This document shows positions 34,633-44,080 of a stretch of DNA of 64,000 nucleotides, piece after piece (position 1 is the first letter of the stretch; every line of letters starts with the position of its first letter). The notes beneath the pieces are model-generated. The model searched no databases. It was not told the DNA's origin and saw only the letters and a program-made list of their open reading frames with translations. A program made the translations under genes and the position numbers. Source of the stretch: Flavobacterium aquicola (GTDB lineage Bacteria; Bacteroidota; Bacteroidia; Flavobacteriales; Flavobacteriaceae); the NCBI RefSeq assembly GCF_003385115.1, contig NZ_QUNI01000002.1:310001-374000 (forward strand), read 5' to 3'.

Positions 34633-35102
34633 ATGAAAACTCAGGATATCAGCTATGCATAAGCCTTTTCGTCACAATCTACAGCGGTCTTCCCGGGCTG
34701 TGGATTGCAGAAATCCTGAGAAAACAAAATGCTTCATTTTTTTACTCCGTTAAAAATTTTGCAATAACTAAAAATATTGATTTTTATAAACGCTTAAAGC
34801 TAGACTTCTTCGTATACTGCATAAAAAACACATTCTTTAAACACTGCAACATCAAAATTCGAATATCAAAAAAACCAAATATAAGCGAAATTGATAAACT
34901 GCTCAATGAAATAACAATATCCGAATTATGTCATTTTTTTGGGTTTGTGTTTGTGGTGGTATTTCAAATTACAGCTTTATTTTTGGGTTTATACATAATG
35001 TTTTTCTCTTCATTTCTATTCAATACCATATTTAACGTTTACCCCGTTTTATTGCAGGAACGAAATAAATTAAGACTCAGAAACTTTCTTACAACTTTAT
35101 AA
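34629..35102 (+). CDS. CrtO-like membrane acyltransferase-family protein
   Basis: This 157-residue membrane protein has hydrophobic segments near residues 8-25 and about 100-140. The C-terminal motif NVYPVLLQERNKLRLR resembles the N-x-YP-x-x-LQ-x-x-N-R-x-R signature of the glycosyl-diaponeurosporenoate acyltransferase (CrtO) family. The assignment rests on this motif, and members outside carotenoid clusters have no known role. It overlaps the GNAT gene upstream. No carotenoid genes are nearby. Confidence 0.55.
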   Translation: MNENSGYQLCISLFVTIYSGLPGLWIAEILRKQNASFFYSVKNFAITKNIDFYKRLKLDFFVYCIKNTFFKHCNIKIRISKKPNISEIDKLLNEITISELCHFFGFVFVVVFQITALFLGLYIMFFSSFLFNTIFNVYPVLLQERNKLRLRNFLTTL

Positions 35103-35133
35103 TATTAATCAGTAATTTGAAAAATAATCTACT

Positions 35134-35430
35134 ATGAATAAAAGAATTAAATATGCATTTTTTATATGTTCTTTGTTTATAACTGGCCTTGTTATTGGGA
35201 GACTTGGCCAAAGTTATTTTAGATTTTCGGGTTATAGATTTTTATATCACACTTGCTGGATCACAAATTATATTTTAATTTTAAGTTCATTCACTTGGGG
35301 AATCATAAACGCAATTCTTGTATTCAAGGAAAAATATAATTTGTCCAAAATGATTATCTGCTTAACCGTAAGTTTATTACCAATTATTTATATTCTAATA
35401 ATGATTGGTCTTATTTCTATGGAAAATTAA
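35134..35430 (+). CDS. Small membrane protein of unknown function
   Basis: This 98-residue protein has three hydrophobic segments (about residues 7-25, 42-62 and 72-95) and few charged residues. It follows the CrtO-like gene by about 30 bases on the same strand, so it may share its transcript. No family is recognised. Confidence 0.55.
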   Translation: MNKRIKYAFFICSLFITGLVIGRLGQSYFRFSGYRFLYHTCWITNYILILSSFTWGIINAILVFKEKYNLSKMIICLTVSLLPIIYILIMIGLISMEN

Positions 35431-35528
35431 AAATCACAAAACTAAGATTTGTTGTATTTACAAAGTGAGACCTATTTTTAAGCAAAGAATATTCTGCTTA
35501 CTGAAATCTGATAACTGCCAACTGATTT

Positions 35529-36287
35529 CTACCTAGTAAAAACCAAACTATTCCCTTTCGACAAATTAGCATCAAACTGATAGCCTTCATAATTAAAAGC
35601 TTTTAAATCGTCAATCGTTTCGGCATTGGTATCTATAATATAACGAACCATCAATCCTCTCGCCTTTTTAGCAAAAAAACTGATCATTTTAAGCTTACCA
35701 TCTTTGTAATCTTTGAATTCTGGAGTAATAACTGGCACTTTCAAAGCTTTCACATCCACAGCTGAGAAATATTCATTGCTCGCCAGATTAATAAACAGTT
35801 CTCCTTTTTTAAGCTCTTTATTTAGGGAATTGGTAATCGTTTTTTTCCAAAACTCGTATAAGTTTTTGCTTTCGCCAATAGGCAGTTTCGTTCCCATTTC
35901 CAGTCTATACGGCTGAATCAAATCCAGAGGCTTCAAATATCCATACAAACCCGATAAAATACGTAAACGATCTTGAAGCAGATCAAGTTTTTCGGCAGGA
36001 ATCGTATAAGCGTCCAATCCTGTATATACATCACCATCAAAAGCATAAATCGCCGGACGTGCATTGTCTGGCGTGAAAGGGGTTTTCCAATCTTGGTTGC
36101 GCTTCCAGTTCAAATCGGCCAGTTTCTCTGAAATAGCCATTAATTCGGATAGATTTTTTGGCGACTGCTGTTTCAAAACTTTATGTACCTGTCGAGATTC
36201 TTTTAGAAAAGAAGATTCTGTATGTTTGGGCGTTGGTAATTCCTGTTCGAAGTTAAGCGATTTGGCTGGAGAGAGTACAATTTTCAT
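35529..36287 (-). CDS. yaaA: YaaA family peroxide-stress protein
   Basis: This 252-residue cytoplasmic protein belongs to the YaaA (DUF328) family. In E. coli YaaA is induced by peroxide and limits free iron. The hallmark start MKIVLSPAKSLNFE is present, as are KNLSELMAISEKLADLN, FDGDVYTGLDA, LSGLYG and the C-terminal ARGLMVRYI. The length is normal for the family. It stands alone on the minus strand, and no regulatory site was identified. Confidence 0.93.
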   Translation of the reverse strand: MKIVLSPAKSLNFEQELPTPKHTESSFLKESRQVHKVLKQQSPKNLSELMAISEKLADLNWKRNQDWKTPFTPDNARPAIYAFDGDVYTGLDAYTIPAEKLDLLQDRLRILSGLYGYLKPLDLIQPYRLEMGTKLPIGESKNLYEFWKKTITNSLNKELKKGELFINLASNEYFSAVDVKALKVPVITPEFKDYKDGKLKMISFFAKKARGLMVRYIIDTNAETIDDLKAFNYEGYQFDANLSKGNSLVFTR

Positions 36288-36403
36288 ATTTATGATTAGG
36301 CTTTCGAATTCTTTTTTTTAGTGATTCCAAAAATACAAATTGAAATCTAGAATTCAGAAACAATAAATTGAATTGTTTAATGCAGTCATAGATTTTTAAA
36401 ATT

Positions 36404-36485
36404 TTAACCGCAAAGTTCGCAAAGTATTACGCAAAGTCACAAAGCTTTGCGTGCCTTGCGCTTCCTTTGTGCCCTTTGCGGTTAA
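36404..36485. repeat. Long inverted repeat, 'ttaaccgcaaag' type
   Basis: Perfect 12-base end arms ttaaccgcaaag (36404-36415) and ctttgcggttaa (36474-36485) bracket a centre made of further gcaaag/ctttgc inverted units. It lies between the divergent yaaA and GNAT genes and is a GC-richer island in AT-rich DNA. Confidence 0.85.
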
Positions 36486-36571
36486 ATGATTACTTTTCCA
36501 TCTGAACAGAAGTCACAAATTGTTATACTATTTTATGTATTTTTGATTTTATAAAAAATAAAACACTTCCA

Positions 36572-37096
36572 ATGATTGAAATTAAAAGAGCCTATATACA
36601 AGACCTTTCTACTATACAGCAAATAGGTATTAGCTGTTTTACCGAAACATTTTCGGAAATAAACACTCCCGAAAATATGAAGAAATACCTCCAAGAAAAT
36701 TTCAATACTGCTCAGTTATCTTTAGAAATAAACAATCCCGATTCTCCATTTTATATCGCCTATTGCGACAATGAACCTGTTGGCTATTTAAAACTAAATT
36801 CTGGAAATGCACAAACCGAAACGATTGAAGACGAGACAATCGAAATCCAGCGTATTTATGTGTTAAAGGCTTTTCACGGAAAAAAAATAGGACAGCTCTT
36901 ACTCGATCAAGCTATAAAAGTGGCTCAGGAATCTAATGTCGATTATGCTTGGCTGGGCGTTTGGGAAGAAAACCACAGAGCCATACAGTTTTACGAAAAA
37001 AATGGTTTTTTCACATTCGATAAACATATTTTTACATTGGGCAATGACCAGCAAACCGATTTATTAATGAAACTGCCAATAAAGACCAAAGCCTAA
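36572..37096 (+). CDS. GNAT-family N-acetyltransferase
   Basis: This 174-residue single-domain GNAT shows IEIQRIYVLKAFHGKKIGQLLLDQAIK as the acetyl-CoA-binding strand and loop, and YAWLGVWEENHRAIQFYEKNGF as the following conserved region. The latter is the classic pattern of spermidine- and peptide-type acetyltransferases, but the substrate is unknown. The last base of its stop codon is the first base of the next ATG (TAATG), so it is coupled to the MFS transporter. Confidence 0.9.
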   Translation: MIEIKRAYIQDLSTIQQIGISCFTETFSEINTPENMKKYLQENFNTAQLSLEINNPDSPFYIAYCDNEPVGYLKLNSGNAQTETIEDETIEIQRIYVLKAFHGKKIGQLLLDQAIKVAQESNVDYAWLGVWEENHRAIQFYEKNGFFTFDKHIFTLGNDQQTDLLMKLPIKTKA

Positions 37097-38370
37097 TGAC
37101 TGCTACCCCATCAATTACAAAAAATTCAAAATCCATACTCAACGCCGCTGTGATTGTGGCAGCACTTGGTTATTTCGTTGACATTTATGATTTATTACTT
37201 TTTGGAATTGTCCGTACCGACAGCCTGAAAGATCTTGGCATAACGGGAGATGCTGTTCGGGATCAAGGGGAATATCTTATCAGTATGCAAATGTTTGGTA
37301 TGCTTTTCGGAGGAATTTTGTGGGGAATTTTAGGAGACAAAAAGGGGCGGATATCCGTTTTGTTTGGCTCTATTTTATTGTACTCGGTGGCTAATATTGC
37401 CAATGGTCTGGTAACTACCGTTGATGGTTATGCCTTTTGGCGATTGATTGCAGGTATTGGATTAGCGGGTGAATTGGGTGCCGGAATTACTCTCGTCGCC
37501 GAATCCCTGCCTAAAGAAAAACGCGGTTACGGAACTATGATTGTAGCTTCGGTGGGTGTTTCGGGAGCAGTTGCTGCTTATTTGGTTTATCAGTTTTTTC
37601 AGGACTGGCGCTTATGTTATTATGCCGGAGGTGGTCTTGGCATTCTGTTATTGTTTTTAAGAATCAGCATTACTGAGTCGGGAATGTTTAAACAAGTACA
37701 GCAAAGTGATGAAAAGAAAGGAGACTTCCTGTCTTTATTTACCAATTCTAAAAGATTTTCAAAATACCTGCAATGCATTCTTATCGGCGTACCGCTTTGG
37801 TTTTTAGTCGGCGTTTTGATTACTTTTTCACCCGAATTTGCAAAAGCCCTCGGCGTGCAACAGGCAGAAACTATAGCCGCAGGAAAAGCAATTGCCTTTT
37901 GCTATGCAGGTTTGGTTTTCGGAGATATTGCCAGCGGTTTATTCAGTCAATGGTTCAAAAGCAGGAAAAAAATTATGTGTCTGTTTTTGATTTCGAACCT
38001 AATAATGGTTTTTATTTATTTGAACGCCTACGGAATTTCACCTTCTGCTTTTTATCTGCTTTGCTTTGTCATGGGAGTTTCAGTCGGATATTGGGTTTTG
38101 TTTGTAACCATCGCTGCAGAACAATTTGGAACAAATATTCGAGCAACAGTTACAACAACAGTTCCCAATTTTGTTCGAGGCTCACTTCCGCTGATTATTT
38201 TGATTTATAGCTTTTTCAGAGACCGTATTTTTGAAGGTAATATTCTCAAAGCAGGAATGATTGTTGGCTCCTTATTATCAATAGCTTCATTACTGGCATT
38301 ATGGAAATTAAAGGAAACTTTCCATGTTGATTTGGACTATATCGAGAACAATAACGAAACTTTTATTTAA
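37096..38370 (+). CDS. MFS transporter (metabolite:proton symporter type)
   Basis: This 424-residue carrier has 12 membrane segments. Family motifs are GDKKGRISVL in the loop between segments 2 and 3 and the stretch GLAGELGAGITLVAESLPKEKRG in segments 4-5, typical of the metabolite:proton symporter branch. The start overlaps the GNAT gene by one base. The substrate is unknown; an uptake role for an organic acid or amino-acid-like compound is an inference from the branch. Confidence 0.88.
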   Translation: MTATPSITKNSKSILNAAVIVAALGYFVDIYDLLLFGIVRTDSLKDLGITGDAVRDQGEYLISMQMFGMLFGGILWGILGDKKGRISVLFGSILLYSVANIANGLVTTVDGYAFWRLIAGIGLAGELGAGITLVAESLPKEKRGYGTMIVASVGVSGAVAAYLVYQFFQDWRLCYYAGGGLGILLLFLRISITESGMFKQVQQSDEKKGDFLSLFTNSKRFSKYLQCILIGVPLWFLVGVLITFSPEFAKALGVQQAETIAAGKAIAFCYAGLVFGDIASGLFSQWFKSRKKIMCLFLISNLIMVFIYLNAYGISPSAFYLLCFVMGVSVGYWVLFVTIAAEQFGTNIRATVTTTVPNFVRGSLPLIILIYSFFRDRIFEGNILKAGMIVGSLLSIASLLALWKLKETFHVDLDYIENNNETFI

Positions 38371-38434
38371 ACCAATTTCATCTGAACTAAAACAAATTCC
38401 TGAATATTTGTTATATTTGAATGAAATTTAGAAA

Positions 38435-39853
38435 ATGAAATTATTTTATCCTTTCTTTTTTTCGATGATATGCCAACTGGGTTTTGCGCAATCGGCAGAA
38501 ACTTATTTTGAAAAAATCAGAAACAACGAAGCCGAACTTACGGCTTTTTTTGCACAAATGCCCAAAGGAGGCGACTTACACCACCACTATTCCGGTTCCA
38601 TTTATGCAGAGCCATTACTGGATCACGCCATTGCTAAAGATTTTTATCTGAATACCCAAACCATGGCTGTAAGCCAAGAGAAACAGTCCGGAAATGAATG
38701 GATTTTATTTTCTGATTTGCAAAAAAATGGAGAATTAGATGCTTACAAACAAAAAGTAATGCACAAATGGTCTGCCAAAGATTATAACAATGTTGATTAC
38801 CCATCAGACAAATTGTTTTTTGAGTCTTTTATGAAATTGGAACCCGCCACACAGGGAAATTTTGAAGCTGGTTTATTGGAACTAAAAAACAGAGCAGTCA
38901 AAGAAAATGTCAGCTACATTGAAACCCAATTATCAATAATTCCCTGCGACATAAAAACTGATGATTTAGTCAAATACAACAGCTATTTGAGAAAATTGTC
39001 GACAGGTAAAAATGAAAAAGCGGTAATGCAGTCTCTGGATTCGCTGTATGCCATTTTCATTAAAAAAGACGCCAAAAAATATGCTACCGATTTCAACACC
39101 AAATTTGTTGGCAAAATGCACAAGGACCTCAAAATCGACGACGGCCAATTCACGATGCGTTATCAAAATTTTGTTCTTCGATTTATGGAACCGGTGGATT
39201 TATTCAAAAATTTAATCGTTGCTTTTATCTCGGCAGACAGCAGTCCGCTGATGGCGGGAGTCAATATCGTTTCTCCCGAAGACGGTGAAACTTCGATGAA
39301 AGATTATTGGTTACATATGGTTATGTTCAAATATTGCCACAGCCGTTTTCCAAAAGTAAAATACGCTATGCATGCCGGTGAACTTACCTTGGGACTTGTC
39401 CGCCCTGAGGAATTAAGCTGGCATATCAATTCGGCGGTTTATATTGCTGGAGCCAACAGAATTGGTCACGGAGTTGACATCGCTTACGAAGATAAAAGCT
39501 ATGATTTAATGCGTTACATGGCAAAGAATAATATCCCTATTGAAATTAATCTTACGAGCAACGAATTTATTTTGAAAGTTAAAGAAAACCGCCATCCTAT
39601 TTTATTGTACAAAGAATTTGGTGTCCCAATCGTCATAAGTACTGACGATGCCGGAATACTGCGTACTAATATGACCGAGCAGTATGTTTTACTTGCCAAA
39701 AGGTACAAAACCATTACTTATAGCGACATTAAACAATTTGTCTACAACAGTATAAGCTATAGTTTTATACAAGATCCTGCGGTAAAAAAACAATTGACAC
39801 TTGACTTAGATAATCGTTTTAAGGCTTTTGAAGCTAATTTTCTAATGAAATAA
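38435..39853 (+). CDS. Exported adenosine-deaminase-like metallohydrolase
   Basis: This 472-residue protein has an N-terminal signal peptide (about 1-19, ending FAQS) and an adenosine/AMP deaminase-type TIM barrel. Zinc ligands and catalytic residues are visible: HxH in GDLHHHYSGSI, the His in KYAMHAGEL with the following Glu, the His in NRIGHGVDIAY, and the Asp pair in ISTDDAGI. Such exported enzymes deaminate extracellular nucleosides, or related compounds in the case of ADGF-like proteins. It is longer than cytosolic adenosine deaminase (about 350) by an inserted helical region around residues 60-200. Confidence 0.9.
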   Translation: MKLFYPFFFSMICQLGFAQSAETYFEKIRNNEAELTAFFAQMPKGGDLHHHYSGSIYAEPLLDHAIAKDFYLNTQTMAVSQEKQSGNEWILFSDLQKNGELDAYKQKVMHKWSAKDYNNVDYPSDKLFFESFMKLEPATQGNFEAGLLELKNRAVKENVSYIETQLSIIPCDIKTDDLVKYNSYLRKLSTGKNEKAVMQSLDSLYAIFIKKDAKKYATDFNTKFVGKMHKDLKIDDGQFTMRYQNFVLRFMEPVDLFKNLIVAFISADSSPLMAGVNIVSPEDGETSMKDYWLHMVMFKYCHSRFPKVKYAMHAGELTLGLVRPEELSWHINSAVYIAGANRIGHGVDIAYEDKSYDLMRYMAKNNIPIEINLTSNEFILKVKENRHPILLYKEFGVPIVISTDDAGILRTNMTEQYVLLAKRYKTITYSDIKQFVYNSISYSFIQDPAVKKQLTLDLDNRFKAFEANFLMK

Positions 39854-39911
39854 ATTAAAAAATCGCTTATCCATTAAGTTTAGACTTCCTTACTAAGCTT
39901 TTTTTAAATAA

Positions 39912-39977
39912 CTCTCGCAAAGGCGCTAAGATGCAAAGCTAAAAACATGTTTCTTTGCGTCTTAGCGCCTTTGTGAG
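39912..39977. repeat. Long inverted repeat, 'caaaggcgctaag' type
   Basis: Arms of 21 bases (39918-39938 and 39953-39973) match at 20 positions, with core caaaggcgctaaga. The element lies between the deaminase and DUF2167 genes. It could also act as a terminator stem but lacks a T run. The rest of this 333-base gap holds only a promoter. Confidence 0.85.
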
Positions 39978-40126
39978 AAATAAAAGCCTAAACTACGCTT
40001 AACTTCCGATTTAAAATCCTTTAAAACTCATTTTCAACAGAATACATTTCATTGTTATCAAAACACATTTTTTGTTGATTTTTTTTAAATAAATATAAAA
40101 TATAACAATTAATTAAAAACAATAGC

Positions 40127-40134
40127 TATATTTG
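40127..40134 (+). promoter_or_regulatory. -7 box of the DUF2167 gene promoter
   Basis: TATATTTG matches TAnnTTTG, 53 bases before the start codon at 40187. Confidence 0.5.
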
Positions 40135-40186
40135 AAAATAAATAGTATATTCCCTACTTTTAATTAACCCCCAATCTTTTAACCAA

Positions 40187-41161
40187 ATGATGAAAACTAC
40201 TTTAACTTTTATTGCTTCCCTATTTACTTTTTTCATGTATTCGCAGGATGAAAACTTGGCAAAGAAAATAGATTCTATAGAAAAAACTTTTAAATACCAA
40301 CACGGATCTATTGATTTGAAAAATGGAATCGGGAAAATAAATGTCCCGAAAGGCTTCAAATATCTCGAACCTGTGCAGGCTGAGCGAGTATTAGTTGATA
40401 TCTGGGGAAATCCAAAAGGAGAAAACTTAACACTAGGATTGCTTTTACCCGAAAACCAAGGAGTAATGAATGAGAACGGTTATGTTTTTAATATTCAGTA
40501 TGATGAAATCGGACATGTTGAAGATGATGATGCCGACGATGTTAACTATGATGATCTGCTTGCCGAAATGCAAAAAGAAACTATTGAAGAAAATAAAGAA
40601 CGTCAAAAAGCAGGATATGAACCAGTAACTATTGTAGGCTGGGCTGCAAAACCATTTTATGACCAAGACAGGAAAATACTGCATTGGGCAAAAGAAATAA
40701 AATTTGGTACAAATACTGTTAACACTTTAAACTATAATGTTAGAATCCTTGGCCGAAAAGGAGTTTTGGTATTAAATGCGATTGCAACTGAGAATGAATT
40801 GCCATTGGTACAAAAAGACATTAATAAAGTTCTTGACATCGTTCAATTCAATGATGGGTACAAATATGAAGACTTTGATTCCAATGTAGATGAAGTTGCT
40901 GCTTGGACAATTGGAGGTCTTGTTGCCGGAAAAGTTTTGGCCAAAGTTGGTTTCTTGGCTATACTCGCAAAATTTGGAAAAATAATTGTATTAGGATTTT
41001 TAGGGCTCTTTGGTGCTTTCAAAAATAAAATAAGAGGATGGTTTTCTAAAAATAATGAAACCGAAAATGAAGAAGAACCAAAACAGCTTGAAGAACCGAT
41101 AGCTCAAATAGAAGAAACAGAAAAGAAAGAAGAACCTGAAACAGTAGACAGAGAACTTTAA
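40187..41161 (+). CDS. DUF2167 membrane protein
   Basis: This 324-residue protein of the DUF2167 family has a signal peptide (about 1-20), a long extracytoplasmic domain (about 20-240) and one or two hydrophobic segments near residues 245-280, then an acidic Glu-rich tail. Family motifs are LKNGIGKINVPKGFKYL, VLVDIWGNP and YNVRILGRKGVLVLNAI. The function is unknown. Two ATG codons start the frame (40187 and 40190), and either may be used. Confidence 0.88.
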   Translation: MMKTTLTFIASLFTFFMYSQDENLAKKIDSIEKTFKYQHGSIDLKNGIGKINVPKGFKYLEPVQAERVLVDIWGNPKGENLTLGLLLPENQGVMNENGYVFNIQYDEIGHVEDDDADDVNYDDLLAEMQKETIEENKERQKAGYEPVTIVGWAAKPFYDQDRKILHWAKEIKFGTNTVNTLNYNVRILGRKGVLVLNAIATENELPLVQKDINKVLDIVQFNDGYKYEDFDSNVDEVAAWTIGGLVAGKVLAKVGFLAILAKFGKIIVLGFLGLFGAFKNKIRGWFSKNNETENEEEPKQLEEPIAQIEETEKKEEPETVDREL

Positions 41162-41184
41162 CAAACTATATTTAAGACAGTACA

Positions 41185-41209
41185 AAGCCTCATTTTTGAG
41201 GCTTTTTTA
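41185..41209 (+). terminator. Terminator of the DUF2167 gene
   Basis: The stem aagcctca / tgaggctt with a TTTT loop is followed by a T run, 23 bases after the stop codon. Confidence 0.85.
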
Positions 41210-41285
41210 TTTGATAATCTTCTTAAAAATTTGAATTATATGTCTAATTTTGCCAAATTTAATTTTTTACTTCAATACACGTAAA

Positions 41286-42512
41286 ATGAAACATTGGGAC
41301 ATTCTTTTATCCAATCAGGTTGATAAAAAAAGCTTTATAGATACTTTGTTATCAAGCAGAATAGAAGGAAAACTTTCGGTTTTTAATAACCAGAAAGGGA
41401 TTTTATTTTCTGATATTGCTATTCAGAAATTAATAGAAGAAGAATACATACACGATTCCATGGAGGCCACTGCTAAATTCCACAGAAATCTGCGCACCTT
41501 TTCATCCGGAGAAAGAAAAAAAGAATTTTTAAAATACTGCCTCAGACAAAAGCCAGATTATATTATTCTGGATAATCCTATGGATCATTTAGATATTGCT
41601 TCACGCATCGAATTATCTGCTGAGATTGCTTCCATTTCACATTCGGTTGGTATTATTCAATTGGTAAACCGAGCTGTTGATCTGCTTCCGTTTATTGCCA
41701 ATAAAGCGCAGATAAATGATAATTCATTTGAATTACATGACATTAACACAATCGAACATTCACTTGAAAACAACGAATATAAAATCCCGATTCACAAAGA
41801 AATTTTCAAAGACGGTATTCTAATAAAAATGAATTCGGTTTCTGTTTCTTATGATGAAAGACCTATTATCGATTCGCTGTCATGGACTATTAAACAGGGG
41901 GAATTCTGGCAGTTAATTGGCCCGAATGGTTCTGGAAAAAGCACACTTCTATCGCTGATCACAGGCGAAAATACCAAAGGCTACGGTCAGGATATTGAAC
42001 TCTTTGGAAGAAAAAAAGGCAGTGGCGAAAGCATTTGGGAAATCAAGAAGAAAATCGGGTCTTTCTCAACATCAATGACCGATTTATTTAACAGAAATAC
42101 CACTTTGGAAGAAATGATTCTTTCCGGTTTTTTTGATTCCATCGGATTGTACAGACAGCCAACAACCTTGCAGCGAAAAATTGTTTCCCAATGGCTTGAT
42201 GTAATCGAAATGACTCCTTTGAAAAAGAAAATATTCAATCGGCTTTCCATTGGCCAGCAAAGACTTGCGCTTATAACCCGAGCAGTTCTCAAACACCCAC
42301 CGTTATTAATTCTAGACGAACCACTTGAAGGTTTAGATGACCATAATGTGGCTTTGGTAATTGAGCTTATCAATACGATTAAAAAAGAAACGAACATAAC
42401 GATTCTCTTTGTTTCGCATAGAATGGAACCCAATCTTGCGCCGAATTCGGTTTTGGAACTGCTGTCGTGTCCAACAGGATCAAAAGGAATTATAAAAGCT
42501 TTTGCTTCTTAA
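41286..42512 (+). CDS. ABC ATPase with two nucleotide-binding domains, the first degenerate (ModF/PhrA-like)
   Basis: This 408-residue protein has two ABC ATPase domains and no membrane segment. The second domain (about 190-405) is complete: Walker A GPNGSGKSTLL, signature LSIGQQRLALI, Walker B LLILDEPLEG. The first (about 1-170) keeps a signature-like FSSGERKKEFL and Walker B-like DYIILDNPMDHLD, but I find no Walker A. The layout resembles ModF/PhrA proteins, whose partners are not known. I chose the ATG at 41286 (MKHWDILLSN); the ATG-less extension before it has no similarity. It is probably not a transporter on its own. Confidence 0.85.
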   Translation: MKHWDILLSNQVDKKSFIDTLLSSRIEGKLSVFNNQKGILFSDIAIQKLIEEEYIHDSMEATAKFHRNLRTFSSGERKKEFLKYCLRQKPDYIILDNPMDHLDIASRIELSAEIASISHSVGIIQLVNRAVDLLPFIANKAQINDNSFELHDINTIEHSLENNEYKIPIHKEIFKDGILIKMNSVSVSYDERPIIDSLSWTIKQGEFWQLIGPNGSGKSTLLSLITGENTKGYGQDIELFGRKKGSGESIWEIKKKIGSFSTSMTDLFNRNTTLEEMILSGFFDSIGLYRQPTTLQRKIVSQWLDVIEMTPLKKKIFNRLSIGQQRLALITRAVLKHPPLLILDEPLEGLDDHNVALVIELINTIKKETNITILFVSHRMEPNLAPNSVLELLSCPTGSKGIIKAFAS

Positions 42513-42548
42513 TTACGATTTTCTGTAAATAATCCAGTAATCATAATC

Positions 42549-42622
42549 ATTGCGAGGAACGAAGTAATCACATTTTCTGGGTTACATTTCTTAGTTAGTT
42601 TGCTTCGTTCCTATCAATAATG
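42549..42622. repeat. Inverted repeat, 'gaggaacgaag' type
   Basis: Perfect 10-base arms aggaacgaag (42555-42564) and cttcgttcct (42603-42612), extended by imperfect cattg/caatg ends, lie in the 391-base gap between the ABC and SPFH genes. Confidence 0.8.
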
Positions 42623-42657
42623 TGTTTTTAAACACCTCAAGAATCCGCAAACTTGTT

Positions 42658-42750
42658 ATTCCGACGGAGGAGGAATCTTCGCTTGCTATTCCGCACCGTT
42701 AAGGACTTTCTTTGTCGAGCCACTTGCGGAGATTCCTCCTTCGTCGGAAT
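42658..42750. repeat. Long inverted repeat, 'attccgacg...ggaggaatct' type
   Basis: Arms of 25 bases (42658-42682 and 42726-42750) match at 23 positions, each containing ggaggaatct. It lies 36 bases after the previous inverted repeat, so two unrelated repeat elements share one gap. Confidence 0.85.
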
Positions 42751-42903
42751 GACAATATTGGGTGTAAGAGAATTATTTGAACTAAAATATAATGCATCAA
42801 AATAGAAAAATACTACTCCATGAGGTAAGAATGATTTTATAAAGTTTGTAACTTTTATACCGACATCACGTATAATAATTTTAACTTTAAATCTAAAAAA
42901 CTC

Positions 42904-43887
42904 ATGGGTCCATTTATGATTGCTCTTTTAGTCTTCGGGCTGATTATTCTTTTTTCTTCCTTTTTTACAGTTAAACAGCAGACCGCGGTTGTTGTAGAAC
43001 GTTTTGGTAAGTTTTTGAGTATCCGCAACTCAGGTTTACAGCTTAAAGTACCTATTATTGACAGAATTGCGGGTCGTGTAAACTTTAGAATCCAGCAGCT
43101 GGATGTAATTATTGAAACACAAACCAAAGACAATGTGTTTGTGAAAATGAAAATTTCGGTACAGTTTAAAGTCATTCCGGAACACGCTTATGAAGCATTC
43201 TACAAATTGGAATATCCGCATGACCAGATTACTGCTTACGTTTTTGACGTAGTACGTGCCGAGGTTCCGAAACTTATTCTGGATGATGTTTTTGCACGAA
43301 AAGATGATATCGCAATTGCAGTAAAAAGAGAATTAAACGAAGCAATGATGGCGTATGGTTATGATATCATCAATACTCTGGTTACCGATATTGATCCAGA
43401 CATTCAGGTAAAAAATGCCATGAACAGAATTAATGCTGCCGAAAGAGAAAAAACAGCTGCTATGTTCGAATCGGAAGCGCAAAGAATCAGAATTGTTGCA
43501 AAAGCTAAAGCCGAGGCCGAAAGTAAAAAACTGCAAGGTCAAGGTATTGCCGACCAAAGAAGAGAAATTGCACGTGGTCTGGTAGAAAGTGTTGAAGTAT
43601 TGAACGAAGTGGGAATTAATTCTCAGGAAGCATCAGCTCTGATTGTAATTACACAGCATTATGATACACTTCAGGCAATTGGTGCCGATACGAATTCTAA
43701 TTTAATTCTCCTTCCAAATTCCCCGCAGGCAGCAAGTGATATGCTAAACAATATGGTAACAAGTTTTTCGGCTTCCAATATTATTGGAGAACAAATGAAA
43801 AAACAGCCAAAACGTGTGAAAAAAGTAGATAATACATCAACTGATTTTAACCCTTCGGATACTTCTAATCCAACGGAAACTGTTTAA
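42904..43887 (+). CDS. SPFH/band 7 family membrane protein (stomatin-like)
   Basis: This 327-residue protein has one N-terminal membrane helix (about residues 2-22) and an SPFH/band 7 domain. Family motifs are AVVVERFGKFLSIRNSGLQLKVPIIDRI and, in the following coiled coil, EREKTAAMFESEAQRIRIVAKAKAEAESKKLQGQGIADQRREIARG. This is the slipin/QmcA group, which forms oligomeric membrane platforms that often regulate proteases. No NfeD-type partner is adjacent, and ftsH lies 13 kb downstream. The C-terminal 40 residues are polar. Confidence 0.92.
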   Translation: MGPFMIALLVFGLIILFSSFFTVKQQTAVVVERFGKFLSIRNSGLQLKVPIIDRIAGRVNFRIQQLDVIIETQTKDNVFVKMKISVQFKVIPEHAYEAFYKLEYPHDQITAYVFDVVRAEVPKLILDDVFARKDDIAIAVKRELNEAMMAYGYDIINTLVTDIDPDIQVKNAMNRINAAEREKTAAMFESEAQRIRIVAKAKAEAESKKLQGQGIADQRREIARGLVESVEVLNEVGINSQEASALIVITQHYDTLQAIGADTNSNLILLPNSPQAASDMLNNMVTSFSASNIIGEQMKKQPKRVKKVDNTSTDFNPSDTSNPTETV

Positions 43888-43946
43888 ATATAGTCCCTAG
43901 TTGTTGGTGATTAGTCCTTAGCAATTAGAATCTATTGATACATAAA

Positions 43947-43996
43947 AAAAGAGAAGCTTTGAGTTTATATAATATAAATTCAAGCTTCTCTTTTTA
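43947..43996. terminator. Bidirectional terminator between SPFH and rluD
   Basis: A long stem (aaaagagaagctt / aagcttctctttt, extended with one bulge through tttata/tataaa) with A and T runs on both sides separates two convergent genes. Confidence 0.85.
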
Positions 43997-44080
43997 CTTT
44001 TTCTCTTTTGTCTTATTGACTAAAGAATACTTTTCACTATTTGCTATGGACTAAAAACTAAGGACTAAAAAACTTATAAA

